Below, piece after piece: positions 1 to 8,032 of a DNA stretch of 64,000 bases; the stretch's first letter is position 1; each line of letters starts with the position of its first letter. The stretch lies in contig JANQOW010000067.1 of assembly GCA_028285595.1 (NCBI GenBank), positions 18,844 to 82,843 of the forward strand. The letters are read 5' to 3'. The position numbers were made by a program, and so were the translations under genes. Below the pieces are notes generated by a model, which did not search any database, was not told the origin of the DNA, and was given only the letters and a program-made list of their open reading frames with translations. This stretch comes from Hyphomicrobiales bacterium. GTDB lineage: Bacteria; Pseudomonadota; Alphaproteobacteria; Rhizobiales; CAJQND01.

Positions 1-191
1 CATATGATCTGTGGGGCGATGCGGTGAACGTGGCCGCGCGCATGGAGGCCACCGGCGAGATCGGCCGCATTCAGGTGCCCGATGAGTTCGCCGCAGCCTT
101 GCAGGACCGCTTTACGTTCGAGCCGCGCGGAGAGATTGAGGTGAAAGGCAAAGGCAAGATGCGCACCAGCTTCCTGGTGGGGCGCGCCTAA
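1..191 (+). CDS. Class III adenylate/guanylate cyclase, C-terminal fragment
   Basis: Only the last 62 codons are in the window; the reading frame is entered at base 3 and ends in TAA at 189-191. The fragment opens with DLWGDAVNVAARME, the signature that follows the second metal/transition-state region of class III nucleotidyl cyclases (the WGD.VN.AAR block). It then carries the usual short C-terminal tail ending in a KGKGKM turn. Such domains make cAMP or cGMP from ATP or GTP. The N-terminal sensor or membrane part lies outside the window, so substrate and localisation cannot be judged. The stop overlaps the stop of the convergent PilZ gene by 4 nt. A cyclase next to a PilZ protein suggests a nucleotide-signalling neighbourhood, but PilZ domains bind c-di-GMP, so a direct link is only inference. 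Confidence 0.85.
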   Translation, partial: YDLWGDAVNVAARMEATGEIGRIQVPDEFAAALQDRFTFEPRGEIEVKGKGKMRTSFLVGRA

Positions 192-580
192 GTTCCGGTC
201 TTCTCGCGTGTCGCTTCCCTCAGCCGCTCGATCAACGCGATCAGGCGGGGAGATGTGCGGCTGGCCGGGTCGAACTCAATGCCGAAGCCGGTTTGCCCCA
301 CCCAGCGGACAGTGCCGGCCAGGGTGTCCAGCGGCTCGACCATGAGCTTCACACGATTGCCCACTCTGATGGTGCCGAAGCCCTTCTCAAACAGAGCTGC
401 GCCGCCAAGCGAAATGTTCGTCACAGCGCAGAAAAAGTTGGTGTAGTTCACGTAAGCTGTCGCCGGCAAACTGCAGCTAAAGCGCGTTGCTGACCTTTGC
501 TCGTGAGACTCCGCGGCGGACCCTCCGCTCGGAGTTAAATGTTTTATCGCACCCCCTCGACGAATTAGGAACTCGTGCAT
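188..580 (-). CDS. PilZ domain protein (putative c-di-GMP receptor)
   Basis: This 130-residue protein is essentially one PilZ domain. It has the RxxxR element (R29-R33), the NxSxxG element (N55-G60) and the hydrophobic beta-barrel strands expected after it. In the family these two motifs wrap a c-di-GMP dimer, so this is probably a small cytosolic effector of c-di-GMP, for example acting on motility or polysaccharide output. The N-terminus (residues 1-27) is polar and not conserved-looking, so an internal start is possible. The gene converges on the cyclase fragment with overlapping stop codons (CTAA). No partner gene is adjacent. The roughly 270-bp upstream gap is AT-richer than its surroundings and contains no recognisable gene. 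Confidence 0.85.
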   Translation of the reverse strand: MHEFLIRRGGAIKHLTPSGGSAAESHEQRSATRFSCSLPATAYVNYTNFFCAVTNISLGGAALFEKGFGTIRVGNRVKLMVEPLDTLAGTVRWVGQTGFGIEFDPASRTSPRLIALIERLREATREKTGT

Positions 581-848
581 GTTTTTGACCTTTCAACGGC
601 ACATCCCAACGTCGGAACGCATTCATCTAATTCTCAAAAAGTTAATACGCGTATAACGTGCGTACCCGCAAAAAATACGTCCTATTGGTACGTGTAACTG
701 GAATAAACTGTTCCATTTAGTCTGACTTTCAGGGCAAAGGCGGGTTAGGAATGCTGAAACGCGCAGTCAACGGTGTGGCTGTTCTGCTGGATGAGAAATC
801 AGATCTCATTTTTTGACCGGTTTACCTGAAACCTTGCGGCGTCATGCG

Positions 849-1421
849 TCAGTGTGCCCTTTGGTGGCGCGACTCATGACGGTCCAGCAGGTGGGTGAGA
901 ACCTGCACGTAGTGGTACGGATCGGTGTGGGCATAAACTTCCAAGAGCTCCACTCCCGCCTTCTGCAAGGCCCGTTTCTTCACGGTATCCCGGGCGACGG
1001 ATTTGGCCCGGTCGTGGCCTGAGCCATGATACTCCACCACCAATGCCGGCCGGCCGTAGGGGTCGATGATGAGAAAATCCACCCGTTTGCTGCCGAAGGT
1101 GCTGTAGGCGCGCTTGCGCTGGGCCGCGGTGCCATGGTGTTCGGAGGTTTTGATGAAAGCGCCCATGCTCACTTCCGCCAACAGCCGGTACCGGGTCCCC
1201 CTGTTGGGCAGCTCGGTCTCGATGGTGCGAAACACCTTGAAGGCTTCTTTGTTTATGGGGATTGCCGGACGCAATTTGGCCTCTTCGATAAAGCGAAGCT
1301 GATTGTCCGTGTTGGAGACATCATAGCGCCGGTATCGCTGCAGCCTGAGAACCGTGCTGAGGCGCAACGATGTGTAGGCGACCATCGCGCCGAGGGCGCT
1401 GCCGATGAGCAGTTCGACCAT
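849..1421 (-). CDS. DUF2726 domain protein, probable membrane-anchored nuclease-like protein
   Basis: The protein has 190 residues. Residues 1-20 form a single hydrophobic segment that probably anchors it in the inner membrane. Residues 50-175 match the DUF2726 layout, whose core resembles the PD-(D/E)xK/Vsr restriction-endonuclease fold. The visible pattern is VDFLIID (D115), then VVEYHG (E130, H132), then RD..KK (D145-K148) followed by a final strand-helix pair. These acidic and basic positions are where a metal site would sit. The domain is known in bacterial proteins, but its biological substrate is unknown to me. It stands alone, between the PilZ gene and the phosphoesterase that closes the ABC operon. 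A nuclease role is inferred from fold family only. Confidence 0.7.
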   Translation of the reverse strand: MVELLIGSALGAMVAYTSLRLSTVLRLQRYRRYDVSNTDNQLRFIEEAKLRPAIPINKEAFKVFRTIETELPNRGTRYRLLAEVSMGAFIKTSEHHGTAAQRKRAYSTFGSKRVDFLIIDPYGRPALVVEYHGSGHDRAKSVARDTVKKRALQKAGVELLEVYAHTDPYHYVQVLTHLLDRHESRHQRAH

Positions 1422-1536
1422 TTTGTCCTCTGGACCAGTGAACCAGTGAGGGACGGGCCTTCCTCAATGGTCATTCAGGGGACGTGAGATCAATGTCATC
1501 GATTTGACGGTTGGTTTTGGACAGGGCCGTCGGGCG

Positions 1537-2361
1537 TTATCGTTCCATGGTGGCGCGATCCCAAGCGGCATAATCGGGCGGGCCTTCCAGGCGCACCTTG
1601 GCCTGATAGCCGAACTCGATCATTTGAACCATCACCGATGAGGCGTCGGCGTGGAGCACGGCGTAAGCTTGGGGCAAATCTGAACCGGCCAGCATCTTGT
1701 CTTCATCAAAAGAGAACCAGCCCGCATGGTTGGTCCCGCGCGGCGCACTGAACGAGATGCCGTGAAACGAGCCGGCCAGCGGCAGATGGCAGTGGCCGTG
1801 GCAGATGTGACGGATCTTGTCCTTGTGTCGCTCAATCACCTGGCCGAAGGCGTCCGCGTCTTTCAGCATGATGGAATCAAGCGGGCCCAACCGATTGGGC
1901 ACGAAATTGTGGTGCATGAAGAGCCAGGCCGGCGATGAGCTTGCGGACAGAGCGCGGTCGAGCCATTGCAGACGCTTGGTGCACAGAGCGCCTTCATGGG
2001 TTTGAGGAGCCCAGGTGTCCAGGGCAATGCCGGTGCCGAGCGGCAGAGGGAAGATGTAGTTCACAAAGCCGTCTTCGCTCGCCAACTCGGGAAAGACGCT
2101 CAAAAATGTGGGCCGGTCATCGTGGTTGCCGATGCAAAGCTGAACCGGAAACGGAAGGCGCGCGATGCGGTGTTTCAGGCGCTCATAATCTTCCCGATCA
2201 CCCCAGTCGGAGAGATCGCCGGTGATCACCATGGCGTCTGCGTCCTGGTGATCTTTGAGGCAATGGTCCAGGGCTTTCTCAAAGTTGGCATTCGGGTCGC
2301 GCCCGCCGATGGTTTGGCCGGGTTTGGTGAGATGAATGTCGGTAAGCTGTAGAATTTTCAT
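1537..2361 (-). CDS. Calcineurin-like metallophosphoesterase (cyclic-nucleotide/glycerophosphodiester phosphodiesterase type)
   Basis: This 274-residue protein has the full dimetal set of class III phosphodiesterases: DIH (D8, H10), GDLSDWG (D49), GNHD (N79-D81), the HH pair at 150-151 and GHCH (189-192). The arrangement matches the CpdA/GpdQ/Rv0805 group, which hydrolyse cyclic nucleotides or glycerophosphodiesters. It is the last gene of the Ugp-like importer operon, 93 bp behind the binding-protein gene. In Ugp-type operons a phosphodiesterase (UgpQ in E. coli, a different fold) cleaves imported glycerophosphodiesters. A GpdQ-like role here would therefore make sense, but that is inference from context. 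No signal peptide is visible, so it should be cytosolic. Confidence 0.85.
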   Translation of the reverse strand: MKILQLTDIHLTKPGQTIGGRDPNANFEKALDHCLKDHQDADAMVITGDLSDWGDREDYERLKHRIARLPFPVQLCIGNHDDRPTFLSVFPELASEDGFVNYIFPLPLGTGIALDTWAPQTHEGALCTKRLQWLDRALSASSSPAWLFMHHNFVPNRLGPLDSIMLKDADAFGQVIERHKDKIRHICHGHCHLPLAGSFHGISFSAPRGTNHAGWFSFDEDKMLAGSDLPQAYAVLHADASSVMVQMIEFGYQAKVRLEGPPDYAAWDRATMER

Positions 2362-2407
2362 GGATGCAAAAGGTCTAAATGTGTCGGGCAGGATGGCAGG
2401 GCGAGCG

Positions 2408-2437
2408 GCAGCGGCAGGTCAGGCGGCCTGCCGCTGC
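2408..2437 (-). other. Intercistronic hairpin after the binding-protein gene
   Basis: An 11-bp perfect inverted repeat (GCAGCGGCAGG with its complement, 8-nt loop) lies between the binding-protein gene and the phosphoesterase gene. No T-run follows on the minus strand. It may therefore protect the upstream message or set relative expression rather than terminate. Confidence 0.5.
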
Positions 2438-2454
2438 TCCCCCCATGAAAAAGG

Positions 2455-3720
2455 TCAGGAGCCCTTAGGCAGCAGATCCTGAACTTCTTCTTTCATTTCT
2501 TCAGCAAGAGCGTCCATGTCATCGGCATCGCCGGTAACGATCCGCTCCATGCTGTCGTAGATCACCTGGGTGGCGGCGAGACCCTTGTCGCCCGGATAGG
2601 CCTGCCAGTCGCGCAGCAGCGGGAGCTGACGCACGGCGGTCTCTTTGTTGGGGTTCTTCTTGTAGAAGTCCGCCAGGATCACCTCGTTGGCCGCTTTGTT
2701 GGGCGGCATGTAGCCGGTGGTGCGGGCAACGTCCGCGGCGCCTTCACCGGAGGTGATGAACTTCAGCCAGGCCCAAGCGGCTTCCAGCACTTTGGGGTCC
2801 TTGGAGGTTGAGGTCAGCATCGCGGCGTTGCCACCTGCGGGCAGGCCTTTTGGACCGCTCGCGTTCAGACCGGGGAACTCGTTGGTCATGAGCTTGAAGT
2901 CACCTTTGGCCCGTTCCACAGCGCCGAGGGCGGATGTGGACCAGTACATCATGGCGATTTCCCCGGCGGAGAAGGAGGCAAGCGCGCCCTTCCATTCCAG
3001 GTTCTTCATGTCGCAGCCGCGGAAGATCTTCTTCATGGTCTTCAGGGCGGTTTTGCCTTCCGTGGAATCGATCGTGAAGTTCACGCCTTCCACGGTCGGC
3101 TTGTTCTGCGACCACATCAGGGCCTGCAGGAACCAGTTGCCGGTGATGTTCCAGCCCCAGAACATGGGGTTCTTCACGCCGGCTTCGCGCAGCTTGCCGC
3201 ACAGTTCCACAACCTGGTCCCAAGATTTGGGCAGTTGGTCTTGGCTGGTGATGCCGGCTTTTTTCATGAGGTCCATATTGTAGTAGCCAACCGGCAGGGA
3301 AACCGAGAACGGCAGGCCATAGACCTTGCCGTCAAAGGTGCCGAGATCCAGCATGGCCTTGTGGTAGCCGTCTTTCTCAAAGTCGGCTTCCTTGGCCATA
3401 AAAGGCTCCAGCGACTTGGCAATGCCTTTTTCCACCAGGATGGCCTGGCGGTTGAGGCCTTGCATGGTCACGTCCGGCAGCTTGTTGGCCACCGCTTCAC
3501 GCAGGATGGTGTTGGTGCCGTCTTCGTAGCTTTCGTAGGTGGCCCGGAACTTCACCTCAATGTTGGGGTGTTTGGCCTTGAATTTCGGCATCACCTTTTC
3601 ATAGGTGACGTCAAACAAGTGGGAGTAGGGGTAGCCGAACTCGATGGTCACTTTGTCTGCAGCTTGGGCCGAGGCGCCAAGCGACAGCGTTAAGGCTATT
3701 GCAGGCAGCAGTTTCTTCAT
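2455..3720 (-). CDS. ABC transporter substrate-binding protein, UgpB-like
   Basis: The start at 3720 is preferred because an AGGGA ribosome site lies just ahead and because it gives a clean signal peptide (residues 1-20, MKKLL...SAQA cut before ADK). A longer frame to 3780 would bury this signal. The mature protein is a family-1 extracellular binding protein of about 400 residues, with the N-terminal lobe starting at KVTIEFGYPYSH and typical sugar/glycerol-3-phosphate binder features. It should capture substrate in the periplasm and deliver it to the two permeases encoded upstream. Substrate cannot be read from sequence. sn-Glycerol-3-phosphate or its diesters are the best guess because of the UgpA/E/C-like partners and the terminal phosphodiesterase, but a sugar is possible. 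Confidence 0.88.
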   Translation of the reverse strand: MKKLLPAIALTLSLGASAQAADKVTIEFGYPYSHLFDVTYEKVMPKFKAKHPNIEVKFRATYESYEDGTNTILREAVANKLPDVTMQGLNRQAILVEKGIAKSLEPFMAKEADFEKDGYHKAMLDLGTFDGKVYGLPFSVSLPVGYYNMDLMKKAGITSQDQLPKSWDQVVELCGKLREAGVKNPMFWGWNITGNWFLQALMWSQNKPTVEGVNFTIDSTEGKTALKTMKKIFRGCDMKNLEWKGALASFSAGEIAMMYWSTSALGAVERAKGDFKLMTNEFPGLNASGPKGLPAGGNAAMLTSTSKDPKVLEAAWAWLKFITSGEGAADVARTTGYMPPNKAANEVILADFYKKNPNKETAVRQLPLLRDWQAYPGDKGLAATQVIYDSMERIVTGDADDMDALAEEMKEEVQDLLPKGS

Positions 3721-3809
3721 GGGATATTCCCTTCGTTTCCGTTCGTGAGGCAGGCCGGGGTCCAAGAAGGTCTGCCTCATGGTTTATCCCTCAACGGGGA
3801 TTTCGGATC

Positions 3810-3843
3810 GGAGGTCTGCCGTCTTGCCGGACGGCGGACCTCC
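3810..3843 (-). other. Strong hairpin between permease and binding-protein genes
   Basis: Two 14-nt arms (one G-T mismatch) with a 6-nt loop sit in the 137-bp gap between the second permease stop (3858) and the binding-protein start (3720). The minus-strand flank has no T-run. A stem 5' of the binding-protein cistron is a plausible mRNA processing or stabilising element that lets binding protein exceed the membrane subunits. Confidence 0.55.
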
Positions 3844-3857
3844 GAAACTCTCAAAAC

Positions 3858-4796
3858 TTATTTCATTCCGGTCAGCGTGATCCCTTCAATGAAGCGGCGC
3901 TGAGCCAGCATGAACGCCACGATCAGCGGGGTGACGATCACCGTGGCGGTGGCCATCATGGGGCCGAAATTGTCGCCGTCCGCATCGCCCTTGAACTCGC
4001 GCAAGCCCAGCGGCGGCGTGAACAACTCCCGGGTGCCGGTGATGACGATGCGCGGCCAGAAATAATCGTTCCAGTGGGCCACCACGGAGAAGATCGCAAA
4101 GGCCAGAAGCGCCGGGATGGCCGTGGGCAGCATCACCTGCCAGATGATGCCGAACTCGCTCATGCCGTCCATGCGCGCCGCATCGATCAGGTCGTCCGGC
4201 ACGGTCATGAAGAACTGGCGCATGAGGAAGATGCCGAACACCGAGATGGTCCAGGGCACGATGAGGGCCGCATAAGTGTTGGTGAGGCCGAGCTTGGCCA
4301 GCATGATGTAGAGCGGCAGGGCGATGGCGTGCACCGGGATCAGCAGGCAGAAGAGCACCAGCGAGAACACGGTCTCGCGCCCGCGCCAGCGCAGCTTGGC
4401 CAGCGCATAGGCGCACGGGAGCGCCACCAGCACCTGGATGAAGAAGATGGAGGCGGTGACGATCACCCCGTTCATCAGATAGCGCAGCAGAGGCGCTTTG
4501 CTGAAGGCGGTGGTGTAGTTGTAGATCCACGGCTTGACCATGCAGTCGGCCACCTCGTTGCCGAGCTTGATGCAATAGTCGTCGCGGAAGAGCTCCTGGG
4601 CGCCGAAGAAGCCGCCCGTGTTGGTCATGATCTCAGAGGGGCTTTTGAACGAGTAGCTGAGCATCACGTAGAACGGCAGCAGCACGATCACCGCACCCAG
4701 GATGAGGCAGACATGCTTGAGGGTTTCCGTTGCGGAGAAGCGGAAGTTGGTCACCCGTTCGGTCCGGGCCGGGGCGCTGAGCGTAGTGTCGGTCAT
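3858..4796 (-). CDS. ABC transporter permease, UgpE/MalG-like
   Basis: This is a 312-residue inner-membrane protein with six predicted transmembrane segments and a long N-terminal cytoplasmic stretch rich in polar residues (1-25). The cytoplasmic EAA-type loop is visible near residues 206-232 (DAARMDG..EFGIIWQVMLPTAIPAL), the site that docks on the ATPase. A periplasmic insertion around residues 60-100 with two Cys and charged residues is longer than usual. The gene overlaps the first permease by 4 nt (ATGA), which indicates translational coupling. It forms the membrane channel as a heterodimer with the UgpA-like subunit. Family assignment is firm; substrate is not. Confidence 0.88.
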   Translation of the reverse strand: MTDTTLSAPARTERVTNFRFSATETLKHVCLILGAVIVLLPFYVMLSYSFKSPSEIMTNTGGFFGAQELFRDDYCIKLGNEVADCMVKPWIYNYTTAFSKAPLLRYLMNGVIVTASIFFIQVLVALPCAYALAKLRWRGRETVFSLVLFCLLIPVHAIALPLYIMLAKLGLTNTYAALIVPWTISVFGIFLMRQFFMTVPDDLIDAARMDGMSEFGIIWQVMLPTAIPALLAFAIFSVVAHWNDYFWPRIVITGTRELFTPPLGLREFKGDADGDNFGPMMATATVIVTPLIVAFMLAQRRFIEGITLTGMK

Positions 4797-5713
4797 GAGT
4801 AATGCACCCTTCGCTCCACAAGCCAGCGCTGCAGCATGGTGAGCCCCATCACGAAGCTCATGAAGATCACGGTAATCGCCGCACCAATGCCCATCAGGTT
4901 CTGCTGAATGGCCTTCTCATAGATGGCGAACATCATCACGAAGACCGATTTTCCAGGGCCCCCGCCTTGGGGGTAGAAGGCTTCCACCGTGTCGAACACC
5001 TGGAACGAGCGGATGCAGGAGATGGTGACCACGAAGACCGTGGTGGGGCCTAGCATGGGCCAGGTGACCAGGCGGAAGCGCTCCCAGGCAGAGCGGGCGC
5101 CGTCCATCTCCGCGGCTTGATAGAGCTCGCGCGGCACGCCGGTGAGGCCGGCGAGATAAAGTACCATGTTGAAGCCGAAGCCCTGCCAGATGCCGATGAA
5201 GGCGACGACCCAGATCGCGTAATTCTTGTCGGTGAGCCAGAGCGGGAAGCCGTTTGCGCATTGATAGGCGTACCAGCCCCACACTTCCAGCCAGGAGCCG
5301 CAGCCTTTAACCAGGGTCTTGTTGACGATGCCCACCGTGGGGTGCAGCGCGAATTCCCATACGATGGCCATGGCCAAAAGCGCGGCCATGACAGGCAGGA
5401 AGTAGATGGTTTTGTAGATGTCGCCAAAGCGGGTGAGCGAGTTGATGGCGAGCGCGGCGGCAAGCCCCAGACCCACGGACGCCGGCACCACCACGAAGAC
5501 ATAAGTGAAGGTGGCGGTGAACATCTTCTCGTAGGTGGTGCGGGTGAAGACTTTCTCGTAGTTCTCAAAGCCCACCCACTCTGCGCTCGTGTTGCCCAGG
5601 CTGTAGTCGGTGAAGCTCAAGACAGCGGCCACCAGAATGGGCAACAGCAGGATCAGGCACATCAGCGTGATGGCCGGGGCCACAAACCAGATATGGACGC
5701 TGCGTCCAGCCAT
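4793..5713 (-). CDS. ABC transporter permease, UgpA/MalF-like
   Basis: This 306-residue integral membrane protein has six hydrophobic spans and the EAA-type coupling motif near residues 200-225 (AAEMDGARSAWERFRLVTWPMLGP). Between spans 3 and 4 there is a periplasmic loop (residues 128-165) with two cysteines (GCGSW, QCANG) and many aromatics that typical UgpA proteins lack, possibly a disulfide-bonded loop touching the binding protein. The start overlaps the ATPase stop by one base (TGATG) and its end overlaps the next permease start, so these genes are co-translated. It pairs with the UgpE-like permease in the inner membrane. Confidence 0.88.
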   Translation of the reverse strand: MAGRSVHIWFVAPAITLMCLILLLPILVAAVLSFTDYSLGNTSAEWVGFENYEKVFTRTTYEKMFTATFTYVFVVVPASVGLGLAAALAINSLTRFGDIYKTIYFLPVMAALLAMAIVWEFALHPTVGIVNKTLVKGCGSWLEVWGWYAYQCANGFPLWLTDKNYAIWVVAFIGIWQGFGFNMVLYLAGLTGVPRELYQAAEMDGARSAWERFRLVTWPMLGPTTVFVVTISCIRSFQVFDTVEAFYPQGGGPGKSVFVMMFAIYEKAIQQNLMGIGAAITVIFMSFVMGLTMLQRWLVERRVHYS

Positions 5714-6873
5714 CAGGCCACTTTGCGCTGCAGGGGTTCGGGCTTGGCTTTGCTCTCCACCTCAAGGCGCGCGCCGTCCCGTCCGAAGATCAAGGCATGT
5801 TCAGTGGCAAAGCGTACGTTTACCTCGTCCCCCACCTCAAAGCTCTTGCCACCCCCGGCGGCCATGCGGGCGATCATTTTGGCTTTGCCGTCCATGAGGG
5901 CCACATGGCAGAACACGTCGGAGCCGAGATTTTCCTGGTAGGTCACCTTGCCGCTCAAGCCGGCGGCGCGAGCGGCCGGCTCAATCAGAAGATGCTCGGC
6001 CCGCACCCCAATGTGAACCGGACCGGAGAGCGCAGGATCGACCCTTAAGCTGAGCGCCTTGCCGGCCAGGCGCACGCTGCCGTTTGCCGCCTCGCCCTCG
6101 AACACATTGATTTGCGGTGACCCAATAAACTTGGCCACTTCGAGCGTGTCCGGCCGGGTATAGATCAGATGCGGGGTGTCGAGCTGCATGATGTGCCCAT
6201 TGCGCATCACCGCCATGCGGTCGGACATGGTGAGTGCCTCGGCCTGGTCATGGGTGACGTAGACGAAGGTGACGCCCAGGGATTGATGAAGCTGGACCAG
6301 CTCCGCACGCATATGGACGCGCAGTTCCGCATCCAGGTTCGAGAGCGGCTCGTCCATGAGAAAGGCCACCGGCTTGCGCACCATGGCCCGCCCAAGGGCC
6401 GCCCGCTGACGCTGACCGCCGGAGAGCTGGCCGGGTTTGCGCCCGAGCAGCTCTTCGATTTTGAGCACTTTCGCGGTGGCTTCCACCTGGCCCATGAGTG
6501 CGTGGTACTTCTTCCGCGCCAGGATGGGGCCGACCACGGGTGCGCGCTCAAGCATGGTCAGATCGCGCAGCTTCAGCGGGGTCATCATGTTTTCCGCCAC
6601 GGTGAGGTGGGGGTAAAGCGCATAAGACTGGAACACCATGGCCAGGTTGCGTTCGGAGGCCCTGACAGCGTTCATGTGCGCGCCGCCGATTTCGATGCGG
6701 CCGTCATTTGGGGCTTCAAGACCGGCCAGAATGCGCAACAGTGTGGACTTGCCGCACCCCGAGGGCCCCACGAGCGTCAGGAACTCACCGGCATGGATGT
6801 CGAGATCCACGTTCTTCAAAACCTGAGTGTCGCCAAACGATTTAGAGATGTGCTTGAGCGCAATCGACGCCAT
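5713..6873 (-). CDS. ABC transporter ATPase, UgpC/MsmK/MalK-like
   Basis: This 386-residue ATPase carries Walker A GPSGCGKST (36-44), Q-loop (VFQSYALYPH, 81-90), signature LSGGQ (151-155), Walker B FLMDEP (172-177) and the switch His (THD, H209). A C-terminal OB/TOBE regulatory domain runs from about 245 to 370, as in MalK and UgpC. Between Q-loop and signature there is an extra segment (about residues 108-128) compared with the usual UgpC length. It is the first gene of the operon, with the promoter in the 134-bp divergent region shared with the LysR gene. The protein energises import from the cytoplasmic face. The order ATPase-permease-permease-binding protein differs from E. coli ugpBAECQ. 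Confidence 0.9.
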   Translation of the reverse strand: MASIALKHISKSFGDTQVLKNVDLDIHAGEFLTLVGPSGCGKSTLLRILAGLEAPNDGRIEIGGAHMNAVRASERNLAMVFQSYALYPHLTVAENMMTPLKLRDLTMLERAPVVGPILARKKYHALMGQVEATAKVLKIEELLGRKPGQLSGGQRQRAALGRAMVRKPVAFLMDEPLSNLDAELRVHMRAELVQLHQSLGVTFVYVTHDQAEALTMSDRMAVMRNGHIMQLDTPHLIYTRPDTLEVAKFIGSPQINVFEGEAANGSVRLAGKALSLRVDPALSGPVHIGVRAEHLLIEPAARAAGLSGKVTYQENLGSDVFCHVALMDGKAKMIARMAAGGGKSFEVGDEVNVRFATEHALIFGRDGARLEVESKAKPEPLQRKVA

Positions 6874-6944
6874 GGCCGACTTCCTCCGTGCCGCAAAGGT
6901 TATCGAGAGGTTAACGAGCGCTGTTAAAGTTTGTGTGACGAAAT

Positions 6945-6959
6945 ATTAGTGTCACTAAT
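6945..6959. promoter_or_regulatory. LysR-type operator between the ABC operon and its LysR gene
   Basis: ATTAGTGTCACTAAT is a perfect 7-bp inverted repeat around a single central base and includes T-N11-A (T6946, A6958), the core pattern of LysR-family sites. It lies 72 bp upstream of the ABC ATPase start and 49 bp upstream of the LysR start, as expected for a shared autoregulatory and activating site. Confidence 0.75.
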
Positions 6960-7007
6960 GCCAGGCAGAGTCTTTCGCGCGATATGCTCTCAGACGCGAT
7001 AAGGCCC

Positions 7008-7886
7008 ATGAAATACAGCCCGTTTCAGGTTCAAGCCTTCACCCATGCCGCCCGGGCGGGCAGCTTTTCGCGAGCCGCCAGCCGGCTTGGGGTCACCCAG
7101 TCCGCGGTCTCGCAACATGTGGGCAAGCTGGAACACGCCGTTGGCTCGCGCCTGTTCGTGCGCCGCCGCGATGGCTTGGAGCTGACCCATGCGGGGCGCG
7201 AGCTCTATGGCTTGTGCGACCGGCTGGTGGATGCAGAACAATTGGTTGAAGAGAAGATCCAAGCCTTTTCCAATCTGGACGAAGGCGAGCTGACGATCGT
7301 GGCCACAGCCACACGCCCGGCCATGTCGATCATCTCCGCCTATGTGCGTCAATATCCGAAGGTGAAGATTACGTTCGCCCTTCAAAGCTGGACCCGGTGT
7401 ATGGAGGCGATGAGCGACAAGTCCGCCGACATTGCCGTGGTCACCGAGCCCGAGCGCCAGGATGCCCTGGTGCAGCGGCCGCTGAACCAGACCCAATATG
7501 TGGCGTATCTCAACACGAAGCACCCGCTGGCCAAGCGCCGGGAGCTGTCCTTGGGTGAACTGGCCGGCGAGACGGTCATTCTGCCGGAGGATGGCTCGCT
7601 CACCCAGAAGATCGTGACCGGAAAGCTTCAGGACTATGGCTTTGCGTTTCCCCGGGTGATCAAGACCACCACGTTCCTGGTGTTGAAGGAGGCGGTTCTG
7701 CATGGGGTCGGCGCCGGGCTCTTCCTGCGCGACAGTCATTATCCTAGCGAGTTTGTGGCGTTCGTGCCGATCAAGGAGATGCCGGAGACCTATACGAACT
7801 ATCTGGTGATGCACGAGGATAAACAGGACCTGCGCCTGCTCAGCAGTTTTATCGATGTGACGGACGGGATGGTGTCTGAGCTTTAG
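7008..7886 (+). CDS. LysR-family transcriptional regulator of the Ugp-like operon
   Basis: I place the start at 7008 because AAGG lies 5 nt upstream and because an upstream in-frame ATG at 6984 only adds eight unconserved residues. The 292-residue protein has an N-terminal winged helix-turn-helix (FQVQAFTHAARAGSFSRAASRLGVTQSAVSQHVGKLE) and a two-lobed periplasmic-binding-like effector domain from about residue 85. It is transcribed divergently from the ABC operon with a perfect T-N11-A palindrome between them, so control of that operon is likely. In LysR proteins the inducer is usually the imported compound or a product; here it is unknown. Confidence 0.88.
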   Translation: MKYSPFQVQAFTHAARAGSFSRAASRLGVTQSAVSQHVGKLEHAVGSRLFVRRRDGLELTHAGRELYGLCDRLVDAEQLVEEKIQAFSNLDEGELTIVATATRPAMSIISAYVRQYPKVKITFALQSWTRCMEAMSDKSADIAVVTEPERQDALVQRPLNQTQYVAYLNTKHPLAKRRELSLGELAGETVILPEDGSLTQKIVTGKLQDYGFAFPRVIKTTTFLVLKEAVLHGVGAGLFLRDSHYPSEFVAFVPIKEMPETYTNYLVMHEDKQDLRLLSSFIDVTDGMVSEL

Positions 7887-7933
7887 GGGGTGGGCAGACC
7901 TGCTCTGAGCGTCATTCTCGCTTTTCTCCCTTT

Positions 7934-8025
7934 CGTCTTCCCCGCGCACGCGGGGATCCAGGGCAGGCAGAGCCTCGTCGCTCCTGGGTCCCGGATATTT
8001 TGCTGCGCAAAATTCCGGGATGACG
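7934..8025 (+). repeat. Palindromic intergenic repeat, copy 1
   Basis: The roughly 92-bp element contains a short hairpin (CCCCGCGCACGCGGGG), a central CCAGG/CCTGG pair, and a longer hairpin (CCCGGATATTTT...AAAATTCCGGG), with CGTC..GACG ends. A second copy in opposite orientation lies at 31603-31697. It fills the gap between convergent LysR and racemase genes. The structure resembles widespread alphaproteobacterial palindromic intergenic elements. Confidence 0.85.
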
Positions 8026-8032
8026 AAAGGGG

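Noticed and set aside
3810..3843. Intrinsic terminator inside the ABC operon
   Set aside because: The stem is strong, but no T-run follows on the transcribed strand and the downstream binding-protein gene clearly belongs to the operon.
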